64,000 bases of DNA from Acholoe squamosa (taxonomy: Eukaryota > Annelida > Polychaeta > Phyllodocida > Polynoidae), in NCBI GenBank assembly GCA_949317995.1, contig OX439037.1:52672080-52736079 (forward strand), read 5' to 3'. Shown in pieces: positions 58,101 to 64,000 of the stretch. Each line of letters opens with the position of its first letter. Position 1 is the stretch's first letter. Under the pieces are notes generated by a model. The model searched no databases. It saw only the letters and a program-made list of their open reading frames with translations, and was not told the DNA's origin. Position numbers and translations under genes: made by a program.

Positions 58101-61100
58101 AAATGGTCATAGTCGTAAACTGATTTTACCCTTTTCTCTTTAATGCCCCCCCCCCTTTCATTGTTACAGGACAAATACAGAAAAGAAACCTTGCATATTA
58201 TTCATTGCTTATAGACTAATTTCGACCCATGGTATGGCATATAGAGTTACCCTGAACCAAGCATACCTCGTATATTAGGGATTTTTAACTCGAAAGGAGT
58301 TATAAGAGTCGGGTAAAAATAAGACCCATTCAGTGCCTCTTAACACAGAGAAAAAGTAAGACGCTTTTCCGGTCTATGTTAAATCCCATAAGAGGTGCGA
58401 ATAAATTCAACGTTCCCACATTTTTGGTCCGGAGTGGTGCAAATAATTGATGAATTTGCCATCATTTGATCTGTCCGCGCGTCTATTGTCGTAAAAGTGG
58501 TCGTTATTAATTTTTTTTTCAATTATTCAGTGTTATAATATAGAAATATGATAAAGAAGAACAAGGGCATATCATTTGAATCGATATGTTTTATTAAGAA
58601 TATAAAAAATTACGTCTTCGCCCTGTCATTAATTCGCATCCCAAAGCCCGTGGTGGTGCAAATTGACCCAAATAACTATGGAAATTGGGTCGGGCATGCG
58701 CACAGAATACCAAAATCTAAAATGGCGGACATTGATTGATTGATTTGTGTTTTACAGCACTTTAGCGGCACTAAGTGGCTATCCCGTGCTTCACAGGTTG
58801 ATAATTTAACAGAGGAATGTGTCAGTGCCCGCGCATATGTGCACCACACACATCCTGAGGGGATAGGAAAGAGGAGATATAGACCCTTTTAAGTGGGCTA
58901 GGGAAGCCCCTAAAATGGCGGACAGCGAGACGATCGACTTGTGGGGCTATAACAGTAAAAAGATAGGATATATTCGATTCAATTTGATTGATATTGCCAA
59001 ACATGCATGGATTATATTCAAAAAGCCATTAATTTCAAGTTAAATCGATAGAATATATTATTTCTCGGTCGAAAATGCTACCTCCGGCAAGGAGGGGTCG
59101 CGCATGCGCACAGACCATCAAAATCCAAAATGGCTGACAGCAAGACAATCGACTCACGGTGCCATCAAAGCTGCTGGATTATAACAAAATGGAGGAGAAT
59201 GACAGTGTCCCATGCCTTTTTATGGTTAATCTGGATCCTTATTCAACACCTGCTGATATTGTGCAATGCTTAACTCGCCAGGAGAGGAGTTATTCGCCAA
59301 TGAAACATGTGAGCGATAATGGGTGTATTCTCCATAGGCTTAACCATTGACAGTGATAATGCTCGAAGAAAACATGAGGTTAGTATCAGAAGGGGCCTAA
59401 AAGAAGAGATTAAGTACCCTTTCGAGTTACTTGCATTGCAAAATGCTGTCCTATATTCTCTATATGCTGCAGTTCTAAGCCAACAATTTCCAAAACCTAC
59501 GTGAAGCTTATACATATAGTTTTTTCTTCAGCCAAAGTCAGGTTTTAATGGTAGATGCACCTTTACGATTTCTGGTTATTTCATTGATGTAGCTCAAAGT
59601 TTTGGTCGCTGGCCATATTGGTTGAACTTTTTATCCTTTAGGTGTTACGAGAAGCCTCTCATACTCACCCCTACATAGACACTTACTACCACAAGCGTGA
59701 CCAGTTGCTATTTGTCATCCTTCACAACCCACACAATGCAGCACTCCACAGTACTGTTAGCTGGCAAACCAACCTTCATTCCAACGTTGGCTTCAGGTAA
59801 TACTTTCTGCCCTTTTCTCTGTAATTACATGCAAAAAAGTGGGATTCATAAAAACCTTTCTAATTCACTAAATCGCAAACAACTACTTTTGACACCTTGT
59901 CTGAAGGTAGGAAGTAAAGTTAATAGTTTTGACTCTTTCCTAACATACATCACTATTGTTATGAGGTGTCAAAGCAAGCGCTATTTCATTCACACCAGGA
60001 ACTACTTGGAACATGTGGCGGCTGCTATTGAGGATTGGACACGTGTTGAGGAGGCAAAGTATGAGGGAGAGATGCTTGCCAAAGAGGTTGAAAGGATCCA
60101 AAAAGACGCTGATTCTGCCTCACGCCCAAATTCAGGGGCAGGCAAGGGCAAAGGTCGTGACCGTTCAAAGTCACCTAAGAAAGCCTCCAGTAAGTCTATG
60201 CTTTGCTTTGTTTGCTACATATCTATTACAACTGAGAAAAAGTATCATTATTTGGATATATACTGCATTTCAGTGTATAAAGGCTAAAGAAGAGTAAACT
60301 TTACAGGTCGTACGGGGCGAAGTTCTTCTCGGGGTAGCAGCGGAGAGCGGCCTTCTAGTACCAATATGTTTATTCGTGAGGGATCACTTAAGGCACAGAA
60401 AATGGAGATGGATGCCCAAAGGGCAGAGATCGAAGAGGCTGAGAAGGCCAAGGGTGAAAAGAGAGCGCGTTCTGCTGCTGGAAAAAAGGTTACTTCGTGT
60501 TACTTTTATAGCTATCTACACAATACAGATAAGCACATATGGCACCGCACATATCATCTCAAATACAAACTACTTTTACATAGATATCATTTCCTGTTTA
60601 CCACATTAAAGTAATTGAAATAAGTCAGATTTAACCATGATTATCTACTCTCAGCACTAAATAAAGTGGTTAACTGGTGCGTGTAAGCTAGCCTGAGAGC
60701 TGGTTTTCCAGAGCTAATGCACGAGGTGCAGCCAAGTGCATCAGCTGTGGATAACCAGCCAGAGTGCTCATCTATGTATTATTCCTCAAAATAACAAATC
60801 AGTTGCAATTGCTCAGTGTTATGCTGTTTTATTTTCTTTAGGGTAAAGAAGAAGAGAAAAAGGACAAGAAGGCAAACTCCCGAAGCAGCAGCAAGTCGCG
60901 ACTCTCTAAGGAGGTTCTGGATACAGAACCTGCACCAGAAGCTGAATCTAAGACTCCAGAGCCACAGTGGCCTGTAAGTATTGCAATATTGTAACAATAT
61001 ACATGGGGAAAGAAATATTGATTGTAACAATGTTGGTTGTGAATTTAAGAATGGGGTATATTCAAGCATAAAACAGATGTACATGTAGTTATTTTCTCAA

Positions 61101-64000
61101 TATTTAAATGTGCAAAATTAACCTTGCCATAACAATTCACCCTATGCATGACAGTTCATGGGTTACGACGTAGGAAACAATATGATACATGTCGGGGGAA
61201 CCATCACTACCATGTTCCCTGCAGATGGTGGTCAGATCCGAGTCAACAAGACTGAATATGTCCAAGGTTAGCTATATTGTTTTCTTTCTATGATGGATAA
61301 CTTGATACATTTACTCTGAAGAATTATCAATAACCAATAGAATATGGACACCTATGAAAATATCATGTCAGAAGCGAAAGAAAGGGGAAAATTTACCTCC
61401 ATATTTAAAACCGAAATCTCAATGTCATAGTGCTATATGAATAATGAATCAAGCAGCTCATGTAACTAAGTATTGTAATTGTTGCATTGTAGGTACTGTT
61501 AGCGTTAGCACAGCTGTGCTGAAGGATGGTCACCAGTTCATGGTTCATGTGTTAGACCCACGTGTTGACCCCATAGAGGATCCTGAGGATGCAGATGAAG
61601 CTACAGAAAACGCTGTTGAAAAAGCTGATGAAGAACAGAATGAAAAACAAGGTTAGCCCAAAACTATCTAATAGTATACAAATTTAGTGTGAATTTCTCC
61701 AGGATTACTAGCTCTATACTCTATTGTATGAAAGAGGCTATTATAAGCCAATCAAGACCATAAATCACAGAGAATGATAGGCTAATAAGCAGCAGTGTGA
61801 GAAAATGATGCTAATCAGAATACCATTTATCTTTTTCAACTTCCATGATTATCAGAAGTTCTTACATTAAGACTTTGGTTTTCTAGTCCTTCATTCTAGT
61901 TCCAGATTAAGCTATAGCATAATACATGAATTTCTTTGCTCCTCTGTTCGCACAGATGCCATGAAACCTGAAGTGGGGCGCTTTGGCTCCCTTACAGCTG
62001 TCTTTAACGATGGAATGTCCCTCGCCTTTAGTACCTATGGCCCGACTGGGTGTCCTGATGAAGGTAGGACTAATTGTCTGTCATCCTACATGCAGGAATA
62101 TGCTTCTTGATTGCCGGCTCAATACAAAACTAGTGAAAGTAGTTAAGTTACAGCTGTGGACAAATTCAATGCAAAATCAGTGATAGCATAGCAATTAGGC
62201 ATAAATACTCCTATTGTTGAGCAATAGTACTAGAAAAAAAGTAAAGCAAGCATAAGGTTTATTTTGCAAGATGGGGAGATGAGAGAAAAGCTTGTGGAAT
62301 TTGACATTCCGATTCCTGTGTCAGAAATGGGCAAACTCTTCAAGAGTTCTTGTTGAAAATACATTGATTTCTGTGAAGGGATTGTAACAGAGGAGTTAGA
62401 TGTTCTAGCAGAGGGTGAGTACAATGTATGAAACTGATCTGTGCGCTGGAGCTGAGAGTTTCCTCTGACTGCATTTACACATTTGAGGCATGGCAAAGGA
62501 TATGATAAGATACAAATAATATCTCCATGACCCTTTTGTGATGACCTACAGAAATCTAAAACAATGCTGTGCATCCTTTATTCTTTTGAATTATAGAGCA
62601 TTACTTTTAGTTTCATCACTTTCAGTTTTCATTTCCTGACAGTCACCCACACATTTCTTTGATTTCACAACCAACTATGGAATGGTGATTGTTGCTGATA
62701 GGAATAGTACAGCAAGTGTGCATGTTTATTTCATCCAACCTCGATTTAATATACCATTAGGAACTTCTAAGTTCTTGATTTACAGTGCCTTTCTATTTTC
62801 ATTTTATTAATGGTGGTAAAAACCTGACAAGATAATTCTATATTCTGATTCTGTCTAATTCATTTTCTTGTGTGGAAGTGAGGGCACCATTGTTTTACTT
62901 CATATTACATGTATCATAACCTAACTTAGATAGGGGGATGGTCAGAAAATCAGTTCGCATTTGAATGTATTTTTGTAAGATGAACCTTTTGATCATGCCC
63001 ATGAAAATCACCAAAATCACAATAGGAAAGGATCAATGACTTTCGAATAATGCAGATTAAGCTTAATGTAATGCATGACCCTATAGTAGGGGGGGGGGGC
63101 ATTTTTTAGAATAGAAACAATTTATTCCGGATTATTCTATTAAGCAATTTTTGAGTCAATTAATACAATTTTTATCCAATCTATCTGTGGTGTTCTATAG
63201 TTCTGCCATGAGTACCCCTGCAGATCCTTCTGTGTATATAGAATGAAGTCCAATATGAAATTATGGGTACTTGCTGATCTATAGTGTGTCCATCTAAATG
63301 AGTGTATGAGCAACATTCAATTCGTAATGAATTTGGTGTTAGCCATTTATATCTCTTCTTCCAGTTTTTTTGCAATCATAGAGAGACGTATCAATCCCTT
63401 TTGTTTCTTTTTCTGTCTAAATTTGATGTTGTTATTAATAGCCAAAAAGGAATTGATGGCTCCAGCAGCTCTTCAAACACCACGGAGTCCATCCCCAGGG
63501 CCAAAGTCAGAGTCGCCAGCCAAGAGCAGAAAGGACAAAGGTAAAGGCAGCACACCAGAGCCGCTAATGGCAGTGGAGGATGAGATAGTTGAAGAAGAGA
63601 TGGTGGAGGAGCCTGTTATCCCACAGCATTTCCAGCAAATGTTTGTTACATGTCCAGATGGTCTTTATGTCAGCTTCCAGTTGGAGAGTGCACTGGGTAT
63701 AAAACCAGAATCAGAGGAAAAGCGGCTACTGACAGTGCGCCAGCTATATCCATTCAAGACAGGAGGCCAACAGCCGTGCGAATCCCTGCGCAGGACTGCC
63801 CTAGAGGAGAGCTGCAGACTTATCACTAGTGAGGGTGTAGTCATCCGCTACATGGCTGATGGCAGCACCATGCTCCTTTACCCAGATGGCAAGGTCAGCG
63901 TTCTGGAAGCACTTCCAGCTCCACCACCATCTGACCGTGCAGAATCACCTCAACGGGCTGGAAGTGCTAAGAGTGGAGCTGAGACTCCAACAAAGCAGAA
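36300..64000 (+). CDS. SPAG17: Sperm-associated antigen 17 (PF6), 5' part, 22 exons
   Basis: SPAG17 is a large scaffold of the C1a projection of the axonemal central pair, needed for motility of cilia and sperm tails. Proposed exons: 36300-36389, 41786-41923, 42045-42239, 42378-42573, 42812-43009, 43361-43390, 44215-44396, 44813-44960, 46741-47075, 49676-49952, 50307-50486, 50807-50965, 51303-51443, 57887-58074, 59642-59796, 59999-60189, 60307-60488, 60842-60973, 61155-61266, 61493-61651, 61956-62063 and 63442 to beyond 64000. All junctions are AG/GT and keep phase, giving about 1,352 codons, versus roughly 2,200 residues in vertebrate SPAG17. Family matches are the start (VGNKIEDY), GPEHYIFVSGF, FEDVACLVYD, FIREGSLKA, VGGTITTMFPADGGQI and the DGLYVSFQLES region. 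The ATG (GAAAAATGTC) is in good context. The C-terminal part is outside the window. Introns 1 and 13 are swollen by transposons. Confidence 0.93.
36428..37013. mobile_element. MITE family 2 copy carrying a nested family 1 copy
   Basis: The termini are GAGAGTGATCATTTTTTAAC and, inverted, GGGAGTGATCATTTTTTAAC. The G/C-run interior is typical of family 2. It starts only 38 bp after SPAG17 exon 1. A family 1 MITE sits inside it at 36600-36838. The flanks TTA and AAA do not match, so the duplication is lost or the boundary is off by a base or two. Confidence 0.65.
36600..36838. mobile_element. MITE family 1, subfamily B (nested)
   Basis: The termini are TACCGTAATCTTCCGCGTAT on the left and CGCGGGAGATTACGGTA on the right. 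The body shares GTAATTTTACTATAGAAATG and GTGCTGAGTTTGGGGTGCG with the copy at 46194, in opposite orientation. It is inserted in a family 2 element, the reverse of the nesting at 3655-4252. Confidence 0.8.
38968..39262. repeat. Inverted minisatellite pair (GCTTCCGAGGTGTC)
   Basis: GGACACCTTGGAAGCAGGGAC and CGCCTCGGAAGCAGACA units at 38968-39045 are the reverse complement of CTGCTTCCAAGGTGTC and CTGCTTCCGAGGTGTC units at 39189-39258. About 140 bp separate the two arms. It lies in SPAG17 intron 1. Confidence 0.6.
39530..39740. mobile_element. MITE family 2, short copy with TTA duplication
   Basis: The left end is GGGAGTGGTCGTTTTTTAAC, and the inverted right end GGGAGTCATTTTTTAAC is 3 bp shorter. 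The flanks are TTA at 39527-39529 and 39741-39743. The interior is G/C runs. Intron 1 of SPAG17. Confidence 0.75.
40349..40777 (+). pseudogene. Penelope-like element fragment (GIY-YIG endonuclease)
   Basis: The reading frame carries HCRYC...NTTGKITC, then NLIYCLSCKRCGKCYVGQT, R-x-x-x-H and RNLIEFNWIQRL. This is the CCHH-linked GIY-YIG nuclease found at the C-terminus of Penelope-like retroelements, with the GIY-YIG counterparts (LIYCL, CYVGQT), Arg, His and catalytic Glu still visible. A stop codon lies just upstream of HCRYC and no reverse transcriptase is seen, so it is a 5'-truncated remnant. It lies in SPAG17 intron 1, sense to the gene. It is not part of SPAG17. Confidence 0.8.
41786..42239 (+). 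CDS. SPAG17: SPAG17 exons 2-3, conserved N-terminal domain
   Basis: Exon 2 (41786-41923) encodes GWNAAVVWIVGNKIEDY and a short helical segment ending KDELYEQ. Exon 3 (42045-42239) encodes LPLLAKLIKFRLLDAKQKD and a charged end. Both are phase 0 and correspond to the first, best conserved domain of SPAG17/PF6. Confidence 0.92.
42378..43390 (+). CDS. SPAG17: SPAG17 exons 4-6
   Basis: Exon 4 (42378-42573) is Lys/Gly/Ala-rich linker. Exon 5 (42812-43009) carries DDEPDDGPEHYIFVSGF and a leucine-rich helix (LLIMLLAELSIHVD), strongly SPAG17-like. Exon 6 (43361-43390) is a 30-nt microexon encoding about 10 basic/Thr residues. It keeps phase whether included or skipped, so it is the least certain exon. 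Confidence 0.8.
42585..42710. repeat. Small inverted-repeat element beside a splice donor
   Basis: CCCACTTGGCAAAAACG at 42585 is matched inverted by CGTTTTTATGCCAAGTGGG ending at 42710, around an AT-rich core with a 25-nt A run. It starts about 12 bp after the SPAG17 exon 4 donor (42574). It may be a tiny MITE. Confidence 0.6.
43546..43839. mobile_element. MITE family 1, subfamily A
   Basis: The termini TACCCAAATCTCTCGCGTAT and CAGGAGATTACGGTA are slightly decayed. The body matches the copies at 11846 and 3655 (GAGTTTTGGAAAATTCTC, CCCCTTGTGGATCCAATGAG). Located in SPAG17 intron 6. Confidence 0.75.
44215..47075 (+). CDS. SPAG17: SPAG17 exons 7-9
   Basis: Exon 7 (44215-44396) encodes IFWRDTITQLQKAPEGSKL and LARLEYIVKTGLIP. 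Exon 8 (44813-44960) encodes LFEDVACLVYDLLDARRQW. Exon 9 (46741-47075) encodes MRFYNEMMDTVPQESISV and HAMLDQVVAWEED. Together these are typical of the SPAG17 family's middle region. Intron 8 contains a (TG)n tract and a MITE. Confidence 0.92.
46069..46124. repeat. (TG)n microsatellite
   Basis: About 56 bp of pure TG repeat in SPAG17 intron 8. Confidence 0.95.
46194..46406. mobile_element. MITE family 1, subfamily B
   Basis: Termini TACCGTAAACTCCCGCGTAG and CGCGGGAGATTACGGTA. The body is the reverse complement of the subfamily B copy at 36600. Several internal CGTATAAGACGCAC repeats are visible. Confidence 0.8.
47780..48340. repeat. Dispersed GTCGTACCGTGACA motif cluster
   Basis: Variants of TGTCGTACCGTGACA occur at about 47790-47820 (two, minus orientation), 47950-47982 (two, plus), 48137 (one) and 48319 (one). 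Such an infrequent 15-mer recurring six times in 550 bp inside an intron is not chance. It may be sub-terminal transposase-binding repeats of a decayed DNA transposon. No coding frame accompanies it. Confidence 0.6.
48571..49026. mobile_element. MITE family 4 / foldback element, TAT duplication
   Basis: Long inverted arms of about 120-150 bp begin GGCCACACCAAATAAAAAAG on the left and, inverted, GGCCACACCAAATTAATATT on the right, both with GGTCTATGGATTT and TCTATGGATTC. The flanks are TAT at 48568-48570 and 49027-49029. T and A runs lie between the arms. Located in SPAG17 intron 9. Confidence 0.75.
49676..51443 (+). CDS. SPAG17: SPAG17 exons 10-13
   Basis: Exon 10 (49676-49952) encodes LLIDHNDKITWRLNHLN and an Arg-rich helix. 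Exon 11 (50307-50486) begins EVDHAFKQFVFENM and contains WDDPYPLFANQP. Exons 12 (50807-50965) and 13 (51303-51443) are Ser/Pro/Arg-rich linker (GKKKRSKSP across the junction). The linker exons rest mainly on phase and splice sites. Confidence 0.85.
51722..51798 (+). repeat. DIRS left inverted terminal repeat
   Basis: Starts TTTTACCTCGGACAGCAC and runs to GCATGCGTAGTCAG. It pairs with 57634-57707 over most of its length (CACTTC, GGTGTCG, ATT-TACGAGAATGAGGCC, CGCATGC, TAGTCAG) with scattered differences. It matches the first half of the internal complementary region with one mismatch over 47 bp. Confidence 0.85.
52241..52595 (+). repeat. 190-bp tandem duplication in DIRS 5' region
   Basis: TGCCTGTAGCGCTCAGCC at 52241 recurs at 52431 (TGCCTGTAGCGCTCAACC). 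The following GGGGCTTGGAAGACGACA, GGGATTGTTCAATCTC and AGAGTAGGTCAGA segments are also repeated. The copies are clearly diverged. They lie between the left terminal repeat and the Gag-like frame, where a promoter or packaging signal would sit. Confidence 0.75.
52636..54141 (+). pseudogene. DIRS Gag-like region, broken
   Basis: The first part (52636-53040) is rich in Thr, then Gln/Gly/Pro/Tyr with about eight GPYGQQPPQP-type repeats. The frame shifts at a C7 run (53040-53046). It continues as a Tyr/Gly-rich then acidic segment (DDEDEEEEEDE), KRKK, and a region with LDKRVADLVDGAFTK. An in-frame TAG at 53540 is followed by the same frame (NVKKLQGF...). A further shift near 53860 and another near 54080 lead to the end. 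Position and composition suggest Gag or a nucleocapsid-like protein. No zinc knuckle is seen. Confidence 0.65.
54318..55622 (+). pseudogene. DIRS reverse transcriptase and RNase H, broken
   Basis: Reverse transcriptase motifs are spread over three frames: VFWRPKPNGQHRLILDL (54490-54540), FKASIDLKDAYYSVPI (54615-54660), FVCMPNGLSCA and the catalytic YIDD at 54802-54813. RNase H follows, with EIFTDASDDGWGAHRG (about 55200), ELMAIRHCL and VYTDNTTALAYV (about 55370). Frameshifts occur near 54570, 54790 and 55190. The frame ends at 55622 where the expected pol C-terminal motif should follow. That motif is instead found inverted downstream. Confidence 0.85.
55640..56413 (-). pseudogene. Inverted DIRS segment: pol C-terminus and recombinase N-terminus
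   Basis: Read on the minus strand from 56413, the segment has PEVDMFASRINAKLPCYVS and DSFTLNWSQGFLYFFPPFSL, the standard motif just after RNase H in DIRS pol. Next come a weaker region (WKGQTWWGWLIQIAT) and then GYTKGTIGLILDAFRRTTEKT, the helical N-terminal domain of the tyrosine recombinase, ending near 55680. These are exactly the parts missing between the plus-strand RNase H (ending 55622) and the plus-strand recombinase core (from about 56440). Inversion in place is therefore the simplest explanation. The segment is further broken by a 60-bp insertion at 55789-55848 and by frameshifts. Confidence 0.8.
55789..55848 (-). mobile_element. 5'-truncated short retroelement tail
   Basis: Sixty bases with a (CAAA)n tail on the minus strand (GGACGTAAAACTAAACAAAC...) are flanked by a perfect 12-bp TSD, CCGTCCACTTAT, at 55777-55788 and 55849-55860. 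The TSD and tail mark LINE-mediated insertion into the inverted DIRS segment. The GTAAAAC-plus-tail end resembles the tails of the short retroelements elsewhere in the window. Confidence 0.8.
56536..57227 (+). pseudogene. DIRS tyrosine recombinase core, broken
   Basis: A first piece (56536-56784) encodes FPSDTRICVVKTLEDYLERT, the region between catalytic arginine I and the HxxR box. After about 200 bp of decayed sequence, 56994-57227 encodes RWRLHSTRGASTNNAKAL with the HxxR box, then AGWRSASSFASFYDKP. Its Tyr at 57165-57167 would be the nucleophile. The arginine I motif is not found. This enzyme family integrates the circular DNA form of DIRS elements. Confidence 0.85.
57362..57499 (+). repeat. 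DIRS internal complementary region
   Basis: 57362-57410 is the reverse complement of the element's left end (51722 onward, one mismatch up to CTCGTAG). Directly after it, 57411-57499 is the reverse complement of the right end (57660-57756). The join falls exactly where left terminus meets right terminus, defining both element ends. Confidence 0.88.
57634..57756 (+). repeat. DIRS right inverted terminal repeat with extension
   Basis: 57634-57707 pairs with the left terminal repeat. About 49 further bases (TCCCAATTATACAGCAAC...CTACTATT) are present only at the right end and in the internal complementary region, like the right-end extension described for DIRS-1. Confidence 0.8.
57887..60973 (+). 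CDS. SPAG17: SPAG17 exons 14-18
   Basis: Exon 14 (57887-58074) encodes LDQWCFAEHFEPNVLKQ. Exon 15 (59642-59796) encodes HPYIDTYYHKRDQLLFVIL. Exon 16 (59999-60189) encodes NYLEHVAAAIEDW and a charged coil. Exon 17 (60307-60488) contains FIREGSLKAQKMEM, a strong family signature. Exon 18 (60842-60973) is a Lys/Glu-rich linker. The donor of exon 17 (AAG|GTTACT) is non-consensus after GT. Exon 14 follows directly after the DIRS insertion. Confidence 0.9.
58560..59370. repeat. Dispersed repeat copies in SPAG17 intron 14
   Basis: Two related pieces each carry GGGTCGNGCATGCGCACAGA followed by CAAAATC(T/C)AAAATGGC(G/T)GAC. One is at about 58690, split by the short retroelement, and the other at about 59095. 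The second piece through 59370 is the reverse complement of 19960-20340. The family identity is unknown. Confidence 0.6.
58732..58909 (-). mobile_element. Short retroelement (SINE-like), copy 4, different tail
   Basis: The minus-strand head GGGCTTCCCTAGCCCACTTA and the next ~110 bases match copies 1-3. The 3' part is different (ACCTGTGAAGCACGGGATAG...GTAAAACACAAATCAATC) and ends in (TCAA)n. A perfect 15-bp TSD, CTAAAATGGCGGACA, lies at 58717-58731 and 58910-58924. Located in SPAG17 intron 14. Confidence 0.88.
61155..64000 (+). CDS. SPAG17: SPAG17 exons 19-22 (last one partial)
   Basis: Exon 19 (61155-61266) encodes FMGYDVGNNMIHVGG and MFPADGGQI. Exon 20 (61493-61651) encodes HQFMVHVLDPR and an acidic tail. 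Exon 21 (61956-62063) encodes RFGSLTAVFNDGMSLAFS. Exon 22 (63442 to the window end) is long. It encodes a Ser/Pro linker, FVTCPDGLYVSFQLES, an ESLRRTALEESCRLITSEG stretch and IRYMADGSTMLLYPDGKVS, which resemble the repeated beta-rich GxxxxxYPDG motifs of SPAG17. The exon is cut by the window edge. Confidence 0.9.
62070..63440. other. SPAG17 intron 21, no further features
   Basis: About 1.4 kb of AT-rich sequence between exons 21 and 22. I see a G-run at 63090 but no further exon that would be needed for phase. Confidence 0.5.

Overview
The window is animal nuclear DNA. It carries one recognisable host gene, split by many GT-AG introns, in a background of transposons, telomere-type TTAGGG repeats and animal-type retroelements (Ty3/gypsy, DIRS, Penelope). 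The gene is SPAG17 (PF6 in Chlamydomonas), a central-pair protein of motile cilia and sperm tails. The short interspersed elements end in (ACTC)n, (TCAA)n or (CAAA)n tails behind GTAAAAC-like ends. I associate that style with molluscs and other marine invertebrates, so a lophotrochozoan is my best guess, at low confidence.

Region 1 (1-23.1 kb) has no gene I can support. It holds three copies of a short retroelement with 12-bp target-site duplications (TSDs), at least three families of inverted-repeat (MITE-like) elements (one inserted inside another), two long snap-back hairpins, a solo LTR, and a 3.4-kb array (12.4-15.8 kb). The array has four 236-bp blocks of degenerate TTAGGG repeat in a nested tandem duplication (746-bp period inside a 1511-bp period).

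Region 2 (23,190-33,749) is a 10.56-kb Ty3/gypsy-type LTR retrotransposon inserted in a (TA)n microsatellite. Its two LTRs look identical apart from a 7-bp deletion. Gag is intact, and pol is one open frame of about 2,435 codons. The last ~1,100 residues, after integrase, form an unusual third domain with C2H2 fingers, a very long Lys/Glu/Arg-rich coil and a proline-rich tail.

Region 3 (33.8-64 kb) is the 5' part of SPAG17 on the + strand: 22 exons, about 1,352 codons, with the last exon running off the window. Every exon junction keeps phase. Its introns hold MITEs, a Penelope GIY-YIG fragment and a fourth short retroelement. Intron 13 holds a 6-kb decayed DIRS-type tyrosine-recombinase retrotransposon (51,722-57,756) with both terminal repeats and the internal complementary region still readable. 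About 0.8 kb of its coding region (pol C-terminus plus recombinase N-terminus) is inverted in place.

The strongest items for a second look are the DIRS element with its inversion, the gypsy element with its large third domain, the telomere-like array, and the short retroelements that share a head but carry different tails. All coordinates and motif calls were read by eye. No database search or alignment was run.
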